NCBI RefSeq assembly: GCF_000980885.2
Contig: NZ_LBDA02000034.1
Location: 1 to 64,000 of the forward strand
DNA length: 64,000 nt
Direction of reading: 5' to 3'
Origin: Streptomyces malaysiense
GTDB lineage: Bacteria > Actinomycetota > Actinomycetes > Streptomycetales > Streptomycetaceae
A program made the translations under genes and the position numbers. Below, in pieces: positions 35,548 to 44,404 of this stretch (positions are counted from its first letter, which is position 1; each line of letters starts with the position of its first letter). The notes under the pieces were generated by a model. The model searched no databases. It saw only the letters and a list, made by a program, of their open reading frames with translations, and was not told the DNA's origin.

Positions 35548-36258
35548 TCACACACCGGCCGCCCCCAGCAGGCTGCCCGCCGCATACGTGACCGCCATCG
35601 CCAGCGCCCCGCCGCTCACATTGCGCAGCACCGCCTTCCGGGGGGCGGCGGCGCCGAGCCGGGCGCTGGTCCAGCCGGTGAGGACGAGCGCGGCGAGCAC
35701 GGAGAACACGGTGACCGGCAGCCGCAGGCCGGCCGGGGGCAGCACGATGGCCAGCAGCGGCAGCAGCGCGCCCACGGTGAAGGCCAGGAAACTCGCCCAG
35801 GCCGCGTGCCACGGATTGGTCAGCTCGTCGGGGTTGATGCCCAGTTCGACACTGGCGTGGGCGCGCAGCGCGTCCCGCTCGGTGAGCTGCTCGGCGGCCT
35901 CCCGGGCCACCTCCTCGGACATACCGCGCGCCTGGAGCATCTCGGTCAGCTCGCGCAGTTCGGCCTCGGGCTGCTCGCGCAGCTCCCGTTTCTCCATGGC
36001 AAGCGCGGCCAGCTCGGAGTCGCGCTGGGTGGAGACGGAGACGTACTCGCCCGCCGCCATGGACATCGATCCGGCGAGCAGTCCGGCGAGGCCCGCGGTG
36101 AGCAGCGCGGCACGGCTCCCGGTCGCCCCGGCCACGCCGACGACCAGGCCCGCGGTGGAGACGATGCCGTCGTTCGCGCCCAGCACGGCGGCGCGCAGCC
36201 AGTTCAGCCGCGAGCCGAGCGCGCCGCCGTGGTTCTCCTCGTGCTTGGGTTGCGTCAC
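35548..36258 (-). CDS. VIT1/CCC1-type transporter
   Basis: This 236-residue membrane protein of the vacuolar iron transporter-like (VIT1/CCC1/DUF125) family has N-terminal LRAAVLGANDGIVSTAGLVVGVAGA with the conserved ANDGI motif. SMSMAAGEYVSVSTQRDSE ends helix 2, an acidic cytosolic metal-binding helix region (about 85-140) follows, and then come three C-terminal helices. Likely substrates are Fe(II) or Mn(II). The GTG at 36258 is chosen by homology start; its ribosome binding site is weak. Confidence 0.88.
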   Translation of the reverse strand: MTQPKHEENHGGALGSRLNWLRAAVLGANDGIVSTAGLVVGVAGATGSRAALLTAGLAGLLAGSMSMAAGEYVSVSTQRDSELAALAMEKRELREQPEAELRELTEMLQARGMSEEVAREAAEQLTERDALRAHASVELGINPDELTNPWHAAWASFLAFTVGALLPLLAIVLPPAGLRLPVTVFSVLAALVLTGWTSARLGAAAPRKAVLRNVSGGALAMAVTYAAGSLLGAAGV

Positions 36259-36431
36259 AGCAGCGAGGATCGCACTGCCGGGCGCCCCGCGCCGCTCCGA
36301 CGCTCCACGAAGCGGCAACAGGCCGACCGGAGAGGGCCGTTCGGGGCGCGGACGGCGGCCGCGCCCGCGCTCGGGCGGGGCAACGCCCGGGGCCCGTGGG
36401 GCAAAGATGTCGGCGGCGGCCCGTATCCTCA

Positions 36432-37421
36432 ATGACCATGCTCGAAGACCGTGCGCCCGCAGTGTCCTCCGCCACCCGGTGGCCGACCGCGTATCCCCAG
36501 GGGTACGCGGTCGTCGACGTGGAGACCACCGGCCTGGCCCGGCACGACCGGATCATCTCCGCCGCCGTCTACCGGCTGGACGCGCGCGGCGAGGTCGAGG
36601 ACCACTGGTACACCCTGGTCAACCCGGAGCGCGATCCGGGACCCGTGTGGATACACGGCCTGACGAGCGAGGTACTGGAGGGCGCGCCGCTGTTCACGGA
36701 CATCGCCGAGGAGTTCGCGGCCCGTCTGGACGGCCGGGTGCTGGTCGCGCACAACGCCGTCTTCGACTGGCAGATGATCGCCCGGGAGTACGCGCGCGCC
36801 GAGCGCCGGGCGCCGGTGCGGCAGCGGCTGTGCACCATCGCGCTGTCCAAGGAGCTGGGGCTGCCGCTGCCCAACCACAAGCTGGAGTCGCTCGCCGCGC
36901 ACTTCGGTGTGGTGCAGCAGCGGGCGCACCACGCGCTGGACGACGCGCGGGTGCTCGCGGAGGCGTTCCGGCCCAGCCTGCGGGCCGCGGCGGCGGCCGG
37001 TGTACGGCTGCCGCTGCTGGAGTGCCGCCCGCTCACCGAGTGGTCGGACGCGCCGGTGCCCCGGCAGTCCTCCCCCGGCTACGGCGGCTACGGTGCGGGC
37101 AGTTGGCGCCCCTCCCGCAAGAGGCCCGCGTGCCCCTATCCCAATCCCGGCCGCTATGAGGACGGCAGACCTCTCAAACAGGGCATGCGGGTGGCGTTCT
37201 CCGGCGACACCTCCACCGAGCGGGAGCTGCTGGAGGACCGGGCGACGGAGTGCGGGCTGCATGTGGCGTCCGGCATCTCCCGGCTGACCAGTCTGCTGGT
37301 GACCAACGACCCGGACTCGGGCACCTCCAAGACGGTCAAGGCACGGCAGTTCGGCACGCCGGTCGTGGACGAGGCCGCGTTCGGACAGCTGCTGCGGGAC
37401 GTCGAACCCGCGGACGAGTGA
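36432..37421 (+). CDS. DnaQ-like 3'-5' exonuclease with BRCT-like tail
   Basis: This 329-residue protein has a DEDDh exonuclease domain (about 20-190): Exo I VDVETTG, Exo II HNAVFDWQMI, and Exo III HHALDDAR with the catalytic His. A linker with a PSRKRPACPYPNPG segment precedes a C-terminal BRCT-like region (about 255-325, VAFSGDTSTERELLEDRATECGLHVASGIS). It resembles the epsilon-type stand-alone exonucleases of actinobacteria, which work in repair or replication editing. ATG 36432 and 36438 are both possible. Confidence 0.9.
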   Translation: MTMLEDRAPAVSSATRWPTAYPQGYAVVDVETTGLARHDRIISAAVYRLDARGEVEDHWYTLVNPERDPGPVWIHGLTSEVLEGAPLFTDIAEEFAARLDGRVLVAHNAVFDWQMIAREYARAERRAPVRQRLCTIALSKELGLPLPNHKLESLAAHFGVVQQRAHHALDDARVLAEAFRPSLRAAAAAGVRLPLLECRPLTEWSDAPVPRQSSPGYGGYGAGSWRPSRKRPACPYPNPGRYEDGRPLKQGMRVAFSGDTSTERELLEDRATECGLHVASGISRLTSLLVTNDPDSGTSKTVKARQFGTPVVDEAAFGQLLRDVEPADE

Positions 37422-37500
37422 TCGTACGAAAGGGTGATTGGCGCACGACTCACCCGGCGACCGCTCGCCCGGACCCGCGCGACGGATCACCCTGTGGCGC

Positions 37501-37734
37501 ATGGCGAGATGCGAAGTTTGCGGCAATGACTACGGAATGACCTTCGAGGTCCACGCCCAGGGCGCGGTCCACGTCTTCGACTGCTTCTCCTGTGCGATCC
37601 ACCGCATGGCCCCGATCTGCGAGCACTGCCGGGTGCAGATCATCGGGCAGGGCGTGGAGGTGGAGGGCCACTGGTACTGCGGCGCGCACTGCGCCCGCGC
37701 GGAGGGCCGTACGGGAGTCGTCGACCGGGTGTGA
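37501..37734 (+). CDS. Small zinc-ribbon protein
   Basis: This 77-residue Cys-rich protein has paired metal ligands Cys4/Cys7, Cys28/Cys31/His34, Cys40/Cys43 and Cys60/Cys64, suggesting two zinc sites. It resembles the small prokaryotic metallothionein-like/zinc-ribbon proteins of actinobacteria. Function is unknown. The ATG at 37501 has no strong ribosome binding site. Confidence 0.75.
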   Translation: MARCEVCGNDYGMTFEVHAQGAVHVFDCFSCAIHRMAPICEHCRVQIIGQGVEVEGHWYCGAHCARAEGRTGVVDRV

Positions 37735-37811
37735 CCCGCCGCCGCGACACCACCGGGTGTGACCCGGTACCCGCCTGAATGCACCCCGCGGCCCGGATGT
37801 ACCGTCGTGGG

Positions 37812-38609
37812 GTGCATCGCTACCGCTTCCTGTTGTCCCTCCAGTGGGTCATCCTCACCATCGTCGCGATCGCGCTGATCCCGACGATGATCAAGCTGGG
37901 TTTCTGGCAGCAGCACCGCTACGAGGAGCGCACCGCGCGCAACGACCTCGTCTCCTCCGCACTGCACGCCTCACCGGTCCCCGTCGAGCGGCTGTCCTCC
38001 CCCGGACACGCCGTGACCCGGACCGAGAGGTACCGCACCGTCACCGCGACCGGCACCTTCGACACCGCGAGGACCGAAGTGGTCCGGCGCCGGACCAACG
38101 CCAACGGCGACGTCGGATACCACGTCCTGACCCCGTTCGTCCTCGCCGACGGCAAGGTGCTGATGGTCAACCGCGGCTGGGTCGCCGCGGACGCGTCCCA
38201 GACCACCTTCCCGAAGATCCCCGCGCCGCCCGCGGGGCGGACCACCATCAGCGGACGCCTGATGGCCGACGAGACCACCGCGGCCAGTGGCATCAAGAAC
38301 CTCAAGGGCCTGCCCGACCGCCAGATCATGCTGATCAACAGCACCGAGGAGGCGCACCGGCTCGGCGTGCCGGTGCTCGGCGGCTACATGGAGCAGACGG
38401 CGCCGGCGCCCAAGGGCGGCTCCCCGGAGCAGATCTCCGACCCCGGCACCGAGGACGCGCCGCTGAACTACGCCTACATGATCCAGTGGTGGCTGTTCGC
38501 GGCGGCCGTCCCGGTCGGCTGGTGGTTCCTGGTCCGCCGGGAGGTCCGGGACGGGGAGGAGGCCGCGGCGGCGCCGCAGCCCGAGGAGAGCGAACCGGCC
38601 GCGGTCTGA
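37812..38609 (+). CDS. SURF1-family protein
   Basis: This 265-residue SURF1 protein has two membrane helices (about residues 8-26 and 220-238) flanking an extracytoplasmic domain. IKLGFWQQHRYEER is the family signature after helix 1, VLMVNRGWV lies in the middle, and LNYAYMIQWWLFAAA starts helix 2. SURF1 assists heme delivery and assembly of aa3-type cytochrome oxidase. The GTG 37812 start is uncertain; ATG 37797 would add five residues. Confidence 0.9.
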   Translation: MHRYRFLLSLQWVILTIVAIALIPTMIKLGFWQQHRYEERTARNDLVSSALHASPVPVERLSSPGHAVTRTERYRTVTATGTFDTARTEVVRRRTNANGDVGYHVLTPFVLADGKVLMVNRGWVAADASQTTFPKIPAPPAGRTTISGRLMADETTAASGIKNLKGLPDRQIMLINSTEEAHRLGVPVLGGYMEQTAPAPKGGSPEQISDPGTEDAPLNYAYMIQWWLFAAAVPVGWWFLVRREVRDGEEAAAAPQPEESEPAAV

Positions 38610-38685
38610 AGCGCGCGAGGGCGTCACTTCACTCCCCCGGCGCACCACCTGATTGGCCCCCGGGCCCGCCGGGAAACCGCATGCC

Positions 38686-40506
38686 GTGAACGCCCGCAGC
38701 GGGGACCGTGCCCGGATCGAGGACTACGCGCTCATCGGCGACGAGCAGACCGCGGCGCTGGTCGGCAGGGACGGCTCGATCGACTGGCTGTGTCTGCCCC
38801 GCTTCGACTCCGGCGCCTGTTTCGCCCGGCTGCTGGGCGGGACGGACCACGGCCACTGGCGGATCGCCCCGAGGTCGCCGGGTGACGAGGGCACCTGCAC
38901 CCGCCGCGCCTACCGCCCCGACACCCTCGTCCTGGACACCGAGTGGGACACCCCCGACGGCACGGTCCGCGTCACCGATCTGATGCCGCAGCGCGAGCAC
39001 GCCCCCGACGTCGTCCGCATCGTGGAGGGCATCCGTGGGCGGGTCACCGTCCGCAGCACACTGCGGCTGCGCTTCGACTACGGCTCGATCATGCCGTGGA
39101 TGCGCCGCTGCGACGGCCACCGGGTGGCGGTCGCGGGCCCCGACTCGGTGTGGCTGCGCTCGGAGCCGCCGGTGCGCACCTGGGGCGAGGACTACGGCAC
39201 CCACTCCGAGTTCACCCTCGGCGAGGGCGAGCGGGTCGCGTTCGTGCTCACCTGGCATCCCTCCCACGAGCGGCGCCCCCGGCTCGTCGACCCGTACGAG
39301 GCCCTGGAGAGCAGCGTCGGCGACTGGCGGCGCTGGGCCCGGCGCTGCCGTTACGACGGCCCGCACCGGGACGCGGTCGTCCGCTCCCTGATCACCCTCA
39401 AGGCCCTCACCTACGCGCCGACCGGCGGGATCGTCGCCGCGCCCACCACCTCGCTGCCCGAGCGGCTCGGCGGGGTGCGCAACTGGGACTACCGGTACTG
39501 CTGGCTGCGCGACTCCACCCTCACCCTCGGCGCCCTGCTCACCGCGGGCTACCAGGAGGAGGCCGAGTCCTGGCGCAACTGGCTGCTGCGCGCGGTCGCC
39601 GGCGATCCCGGCGCGCTCCAGATCATGTACGGCGTCGCGGGCGAGCGGCGCCTGCCGGAGACCGAGCTGCCCTGGCTGCCCGGCTTCGCCGGCTCCTCCC
39701 CGGTGCGCACCGGCAACGGCGCCGTGGCACAGCTCCAGCTCGACGTGTACGGCGAGGTGATGGACACGCTGGCGCTGGCGCGCGGCGCGGGCCTGCCCGT
39801 CCGGCCGCACATGTGGTCCATCCAGCGGGCGCTGATGGACTTCCTGATGTCGGCGTGGCGGCAGCCGGACCAGGGCCTGTGGGAGGTGCGCGGCGGGCGC
39901 CGCCAATTCGTGCACTCCAAGGTGATGGTGTGGGTGGCCGCCGACCGGGCGGTCCGGACCCTCGAACGGCGCGAGGAGACCAGCGGCGACCTGGCGGCCT
40001 GGCGGCGGCTGCGCGCGGAGGTCCACCGGGAGGTCTGCGCCAAGGGCTACGACCCGCGGCGCAACACCTTCACCCAGTCCTACGGCTCCCGCGAACTGGA
40101 CGCCGCCCTGCTGCTCATCCCGCGCGTCGGTTTCCTGCCGCCGGACGATCCGCGGGTGATCGGCACGGTCGACGCCATCCGCGCGGACCTCGGCCACGAC
40201 GGCTTTCTGCGCCGCTACGACTCGAAGGAGGACGACGACTCGGTGGTCGACGGGCTGCCGGGCGGCGAGGGCGCGTTCCTGGCCTGCTCGTTCTGGCTGG
40301 TGGACGCGCTGCACCTGACCGGCCGGCCGAAGGAGGCCCGGGAGCTGTTCGAACGGCTGGTGCGGGTGGCCAACGACGTGGGGCTGCTGGCCGAGGAGTA
40401 CGACCCCGGCGCGCACCGCCAGCTGGGCAACTTCCCGCAGGCGTTCAGCCACCTCGGTCTGGTGAACTGCGCCCTCACACTGTTCGGGACCGAGGAGGCA
40501 GGATAG
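38686..40506 (+). CDS. GH15 glycosidase, trehalase-like
   Basis: This 606-residue GH15-family glycoside hydrolase has an N-terminal trehalase-type beta domain (IEDYALIGDEQTAALVGRDGSIDWLCLPRFDSG at the start) and a C-terminal (alpha/alpha)6 barrel. The barrel contains RNWDYRYCWLRDSTLTL near residue 265 and SFWLVDALHLTGR near 540. Actinobacterial members of this two-domain layout include alpha,alpha-trehalases and glucoamylase-like enzymes. It is probably cytoplasmic, since no signal peptide is seen. GTG 38686 is chosen over an upstream TTG. It runs 5 nt into the next SDR gene, so they form an operon. Confidence 0.9.
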   Translation: MNARSGDRARIEDYALIGDEQTAALVGRDGSIDWLCLPRFDSGACFARLLGGTDHGHWRIAPRSPGDEGTCTRRAYRPDTLVLDTEWDTPDGTVRVTDLMPQREHAPDVVRIVEGIRGRVTVRSTLRLRFDYGSIMPWMRRCDGHRVAVAGPDSVWLRSEPPVRTWGEDYGTHSEFTLGEGERVAFVLTWHPSHERRPRLVDPYEALESSVGDWRRWARRCRYDGPHRDAVVRSLITLKALTYAPTGGIVAAPTTSLPERLGGVRNWDYRYCWLRDSTLTLGALLTAGYQEEAESWRNWLLRAVAGDPGALQIMYGVAGERRLPETELPWLPGFAGSSPVRTGNGAVAQLQLDVYGEVMDTLALARGAGLPVRPHMWSIQRALMDFLMSAWRQPDQGLWEVRGGRRQFVHSKVMVWVAADRAVRTLERREETSGDLAAWRRLRAEVHREVCAKGYDPRRNTFTQSYGSRELDAALLLIPRVGFLPPDDPRVIGTVDAIRADLGHDGFLRRYDSKEDDDSVVDGLPGGEGAFLACSFWLVDALHLTGRPKEARELFERLVRVANDVGLLAEEYDPGAHRQLGNFPQAFSHLGLVNCALTLFGTEEAG

Positions 40507-40511
40507 GGGCC

Positions 40512-41267
40512 ATGGATCTTGGACTGAAGGACCGGGTGTACATCGTCACCGGGGCCACCCGCGGCCTGGGCAACGCGGCCGCGCGGCAGCTCGTCGCGGA
40601 CGGCGCGAAGGTGGTGATCACCGGCCGGGACGAGCAGCGGGCCGCGGCCGCGGCCGCCGAACTGGGCCCGGACGCGGTGGGCGTGGCCATGGACAACGCC
40701 GACGAGCAGGCGCCCGAGCGGCTGATCGAGACCGCCCGTGAGCGCTTCGGCGGCTTCCACGGGGTGCTGGTCAGCGTGGGCGGCCCGCCGCCCGGCTTCG
40801 TCGCCGACAACACCGACGAGCAGTGGCGTACCGCGTTCGAGTCCGTCTTCCTCGGCGCGGTGCGGCTCGCCCGCGCGGCGGCGGCCGAGCTGGACGAGGG
40901 CGGTGTCATCGGCTTCGTGCTGTCCGGCTCGGTGCACGAGCCGATCCCGGCCCTGACGATCTCCAACGGTCTGCGACCCGGACTGGCCGGATTCGCCAAG
41001 TCCCTCGCGGACGAGCTGGGCCCGCGCGGCATCCGGGTGCTGGGCCTGCTGCCGGCGCGCATCGACACGGACCGGGTGCGCGAGCTGGACGCCCTGTCCG
41101 CCGACCCCGAGGCCACCCGTGCCGCCAACGAGTCCCGCATCCCGCTGCGCCGCTACGGCACCCCGGAGGAGTTCGGCAGGGTCGCGGCCTTCCTGCTGTC
41201 CCCGGCGGCGTCCTATCTGACCGGGATCATGATGCCGGTGGACGGCGGGATGCGGCACGGGTTCTGA
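40512..41267 (+). CDS. SDR-family protein without YxxxK
   Basis: This 251-residue SDR-fold protein has a normal cofactor motif (VYIVTGATRGLGNAAARQL) and C-terminal TGIMMPVDGGM. The active-site region, however, reads SGSVHEPIPALTISNGLRPGLAG: there is no YxxxK, and Arg takes the place of the expected Lys. This SN-LR form recurs in a branch of 3-oxoacyl-ACP-reductase-like SDRs. Either the chemistry differs or it is a binding protein. It lies 5 nt downstream of the GH15 gene with AGGGGCC upstream. Confidence 0.88.
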   Translation: MDLGLKDRVYIVTGATRGLGNAAARQLVADGAKVVITGRDEQRAAAAAAELGPDAVGVAMDNADEQAPERLIETARERFGGFHGVLVSVGGPPPGFVADNTDEQWRTAFESVFLGAVRLARAAAAELDEGGVIGFVLSGSVHEPIPALTISNGLRPGLAGFAKSLADELGPRGIRVLGLLPARIDTDRVRELDALSADPEATRAANESRIPLRRYGTPEEFGRVAAFLLSPAASYLTGIMMPVDGGMRHGF

Positions 41268-41309
41268 CGCCGCGCTCCCCCGGACGCCCGGAGTCCGTCC
41301 CGGCGCTCG

Positions 41310-41891
41310 TCAAGTGACGCGCTCCGCCCGGTGCTTGACCGCCGCGAGGCGGACCTCCGCCGGGAGGGAGGGCAGGCCCGCCGACTCACGGGCATGGGCC
41401 AGCGGCCCGGTGGTGAAGTCGGTCAGCGCGTTCGACGGGTCCACCTCGGGGGCCAGCCGCAGCCAGGCCCGCGCCCCGGGCTTCGTGCGCCTGCCCCCCA
41501 ACCGGACCTGGGCACGGGCCACTCCGGGTCCCGTGGCGGCCTCCTCGGCCAGGGCGCTCTCCAGTGCCCTGGCCCGCAGGACGGCGGCGGCGCCGTCGCC
41601 GGTGTCGACACGGATCTCGGCGAGGCGGTACGGACGCAGGATCGCGGTCAGCCACCACAGGGCCCCCAGCACGAGGAGGGCCAGGGCGGCGACGAGCGCG
41701 GGCCACCACCAGTCGGCGGCGCGGTAGTGGGTGCGCTCGGCGCGGCTGAGCAGGACGTCGTGCGGGCCGCCGTGGATCCACCAGGAGGGCGGCCGGACCC
41801 CGAGGCCGACGGCGAGCACCGCGCCGCCGAGGGCGAGCAGGACCAGTCCGGCCAGGGCGATCAGGACGCGGTTGAGTCCCCCGGAGCGCAT
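41310..41891 (-). CDS. AmaP-like alkaline-shock membrane anchor
   Basis: This 193-residue protein has two membrane helices (about 8-30 and 62-85) followed by a cytosolic domain related to Asp23 partners. It resembles AmaP, which anchors Asp23 at the membrane in Firmicutes. It is the last gene of a five-gene Asp23/Gls24 cluster, 5 nt after the DUF6286-type gene. The ATG at 41891 follows GAAGGGG; a GTG nine bases upstream is possible. Confidence 0.8.
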   Translation of the reverse strand: MRSGGLNRVLIALAGLVLLALGGAVLAVGLGVRPPSWWIHGGPHDVLLSRAERTHYRAADWWWPALVAALALLVLGALWWLTAILRPYRLAEIRVDTGDGAAAVLRARALESALAEEAATGPGVARAQVRLGGRRTKPGARAWLRLAPEVDPSNALTDFTTGPLAHARESAGLPSLPAEVRLAAVKHRAERVT

Positions 41892-41896
41892 CGCCG

Positions 41897-42502
41897 TCAC
41901 CCCTTCCGTGCGGCCCGGGTCACCCGCAGGGCGAGCCGGGGGGTATGGGTCAGGCCGAGGCCGCCGATCGCCTCGGTGAGGGTGGTGTCCAGGTCGGCGC
42001 GGACGTCGTCCAGTTCACGGAAGTGCGAGACGGCGCGGACGGCGGCCTTGCGGCGGCGCATGCCGACCCGCACGGACCGTACGCCGGACACCTCCAGGGC
42101 GCGGTCGCGCAGCACCTGGGCCGCCGCGTCCCGCCTGAGTGCCGCGCGGACGTCCGGGTGCGGGCGGCGCATCGGCAGCAGGGAGCGCTGCCCCGGGGTG
42201 AACGCGAGGACGAGCAGCCACAGGCCGAGGGCCGCCGCGAGGGCCGCGCCGGCCAGCACCCAGGGGTCGTCCAGGGGCCGTTCGGCCAGTTGGCGGGCCA
42301 GGGCGCGGCGCCAGCGCATCGCGGGCCGGTGGGCGCGGACCGCGATGATGTCGTAGAGCAGCAGGCCCGCGCCGGCCAGCAGCAGGACGGCGACGATGCC
42401 CGCGGGGACGCGGCGCGGCGCCCAGAAGCGGCCGCTGCCGCCCGCGTCCGCGGGGGTGCCGGCCGTCTCGTCGAGGGTGGTGGGGGCGCCGGCCCGGCTC
42501 AT
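41897..42502 (-). CDS. DUF6286-type membrane protein
   Basis: This 201-residue protein of the Asp23/Gls24 cluster has a Ser/Ala/Gly-rich N-terminus and helices at about 33-53 and 82-102 (PAGIVAVLLLAGAGLLLYDIIAV, PWVLAGAALAAALGLWLLVLAF). The cytosolic C-terminal domain contains ALEVSGVRSVRVGMRRRKAAVRA. The last part resembles the Asp23-like alpha/beta fold. The ATG overlaps the stop of the preceding Asp23 gene by 4 nt. Confidence 0.8.
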   Translation of the reverse strand: MSRAGAPTTLDETAGTPADAGGSGRFWAPRRVPAGIVAVLLLAGAGLLLYDIIAVRAHRPAMRWRRALARQLAERPLDDPWVLAGAALAAALGLWLLVLAFTPGQRSLLPMRRPHPDVRAALRRDAAAQVLRDRALEVSGVRSVRVGMRRRKAAVRAVSHFRELDDVRADLDTTLTEAIGGLGLTHTPRLALRVTRAARKG

Positions 42503-42873
42503 CGGGTCCTCCCGCCCGCGGCCGCCGGCAGGTGCAGCCGCTCGATACGGACGGCGACCTCGGAGACGGTCGTGTTCGCCAGCGCGCCCACCCGCTCGGT
42601 GACCTGACGGCGTACGGCGGCGCAGCGGGAGCCGATGTCGCACGGGTAGCCCAGTTCGAGATCGACGCGGATCCGGGCGGTGCCGTGGTGGACGACCACC
42701 GTGGCGTGCGGTGCCCCGGCGTCGGCGGGCGGCGGGCCCACGGCCTCCCGGGCGGCCTGCGCGGCGATCTTCGCCACGACCCGGTCGGCGATCCGGGTGG
42801 CACCCCGCTCCCCGGGTGGCACCCGGGCCGGCGGGTGTCGTACCACCCCTCCGCCGACGGCCACGGCGCTCAC
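42499..42873 (-). CDS. Asp23/Gls24 family protein (second copy)
   Basis: This 124-residue Asp23/Gls24 domain protein has the family's opening RIADRVVAKIAAQAAREAVG, then VHHGTARIRVDLELGYPCDIGSRCAAVRRQVTERV, and a terminal VSEVAVRIERL. The family forms a membrane-associated scaffold in alkaline and envelope stress. The GTG start overlaps the upstream gene stop (GTGA) and the 3' end overlaps the next gene, so it is tightly coupled. Confidence 0.85.
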   Translation of the reverse strand: MSAVAVGGGVVRHPPARVPPGERGATRIADRVVAKIAAQAAREAVGPPPADAGAPHATVVVHHGTARIRVDLELGYPCDIGSRCAAVRRQVTERVGALANTTVSEVAVRIERLHLPAAAGGRTR

Positions 42874-43064
42874 CGCCGCCGGTCGCGGCGCTCGTCGCGG
42901 CCGCGGAAGAAGTCACCGGGGTCCAGATCGCCCTCGGCGAACCGGCCGACCACGAACCCGACGGCGCCCAGCGCCGCCACCAGCAAGAACGCGCCGAACC
43001 CGCCGAAGTACCCGGCGAACCCCAGCGCCATTCCGGCGATCATGCCGACCATGGCCGTGCTCAT
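42870..43064 (-). CDS. Small DUF2273-like membrane protein
   Basis: This 64-residue protein has two Gly/Ala-rich membrane helices (about 3-20 and 24-42, MIAGMALGFAGYFGGFGAFLLVAALGAVGFVVG) and an acidic-to-basic tail ending RDERRDRRR. Small DUF2273 proteins are standard members of Asp23/Gls24 operons. It overlaps the next Asp23 gene by 4 nt. Confidence 0.8.
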   Translation of the reverse strand: MSTAMVGMIAGMALGFAGYFGGFGAFLLVAALGAVGFVVGRFAEGDLDPGDFFRGRDERRDRRR

Positions 43065-43112
43065 GCAGCGCTCCTCAGTTCGTCGGGTGCACGGGGTCCG
43101 GGGCGGGTCCGG

Positions 43113-43583
43113 TCACTGGATCCGGGGCTCCGGCTCGTCCTCCTCCTCGTCGGGCAGCTTGACGTCGCTGACCGCGATGTTGACCTCGACGACCTCCAGG
43201 CCGGTCATCCGCTCCACCGCGGCGACCACGTTCTCGCGCACGGCACCGGCGACCTCTCCGATGGAGACGCCGTAGTCCACCACGATCTCCAGGTCGAGAG
43301 CGGCCTGCACCTCCCCGACCTCGGCCTTCACGCCGCGGGTCACCGACTTGGAGCCGCCGGGCACCCGGTCGCGCACGGCGCCGAGGGTACGGGCGAGACC
43401 GCCGCCCATCGCGTACACACCGATCACGTCCCGGGCGGCCAGCCCGGCGATCTTCTCCACCACGCCGTCCGCGATGGTGGTCCGTCCGCGGGTCGCCGCG
43501 TCGCCGCCGCCGCGCCGGACGGCCTTCCGGGTCGACGTGTGCGGCTCGCCGCCGCCTTCGGGGGTCGTCGTCATGTCGGTCAT
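43113..43583 (-). CDS. Asp23/Gls24 family envelope stress protein
   Basis: This 156-residue Asp23/Gls24 protein is the first and most canonical member of the cluster: GRTTIADGVVEKIAGLAARDVIGVYAMGGG, then AALDLEIVVDYGVSIGEVAGAVRENVVAAVERMTGLEVVEVNIAVSDVKL, and an acidic tail. The N-terminal 30 residues are disordered-looking. The ATG has AAAGGGA upstream. Divergent promoters with 43671-44378 probably lie in the 87-nt gap. Confidence 0.9.
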   Translation of the reverse strand: MTDMTTTPEGGGEPHTSTRKAVRRGGGDAATRGRTTIADGVVEKIAGLAARDVIGVYAMGGGLARTLGAVRDRVPGGSKSVTRGVKAEVGEVQAALDLEIVVDYGVSIGEVAGAVRENVVAAVERMTGLEVVEVNIAVSDVKLPDEEEDEPEPRIQ

Positions 43584-43670
43584 CGCCGTACGTCCCTTTC
43601 GGTCGTCGTCCTTGGACCACCGTAAGCAAGGTTGCGCGACCGCGCGCCGGGGATGCGGCAGGCTGGAGGA

Positions 43671-44378
43671 ATGACGGAGGCGTGGACCCGGGCCGTTCGG
43701 CGTCAGGTGCGGCTCGGCAGGCTGCTGCCGCTGGGCGGACCCGGCGACGGCGCGTGGATCACGGAGGACGCGGCGGGCGCGGCCCTGCGCCGGGCGGCGG
43801 ACGGCCTGCCCGGGGTGTGCCTGGGCGCGCTGCGGATCGGGCTCGCCGACCCGTCGCGGGTGGCCGAGCCGGTGGTGCCGGCCCCGCCGAGCGCGCTGCC
43901 GCCGGGCGCCCTGCGGGTGACGGCGGACTTCGCGGCGACCTCCGCCGAGCCGCTTCCGGCCGTCGCGGCGCGTCTGCGGGAGCTGCTCGCGACGGCGGCG
44001 GCCGGGCGCCTCGGCCTGGTGGTGGCGGAGGTGGATCTGCGGATCACGGATCTGCTGGGGCCGGACGGGCGGCTCGCGGAGGTACGGCCGCCGCGGCCGC
44101 CGGCGGCCCGGGAGATGGCGGAACCGTCCGAGGTGCGCGCGGCCGAGGCGGCGCTGGCGGTGCCCGGGGTGGTACGGCTGACCGGCCCGGGACGGGCGGT
44201 CCGCGTCGAGGAGCGGACGGAGGGCACGCCGGCGCTGGTCCACCGCCATGTGCTGGTGGGCCTGGCGGCCGACGCGACCCACCGGACCGTGGAGGTGGCC
44301 CGGCGGGTGCGCGCGGCCGTACGGGACGCGCTGGCGGACAGGCCGACGGTGGCCGTCCTGGTCACGTCCGTGGGTTAG
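43671..44378 (+). CDS. Conserved protein divergent to Gls24 cluster
   Basis: This 235-residue soluble Ala/Arg-rich protein is in a family often labelled nucleopolyhedrovirus P10-like, a label with no functional meaning here. Segments such as LRVTADFAATSAEPLPAVAARLREL and HVLVGLAADATHRTVEVARRVRAAVRDAL look like two Asp23-like alpha/beta units, fitting its place beside the Asp23 cluster. That relation is inference. The ATG follows GGAGGA directly. Confidence 0.75.
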   Translation: MTEAWTRAVRRQVRLGRLLPLGGPGDGAWITEDAAGAALRRAADGLPGVCLGALRIGLADPSRVAEPVVPAPPSALPPGALRVTADFAATSAEPLPAVAARLRELLATAAAGRLGLVVAEVDLRITDLLGPDGRLAEVRPPRPPAAREMAEPSEVRAAEAALAVPGVVRLTGPGRAVRVEERTEGTPALVHRHVLVGLAADATHRTVEVARRVRAAVRDALADRPTVAVLVTSVG

Positions 44379-44404
44379 GGCCTCTCGTCTGGATCATGCC
44401 GGGC

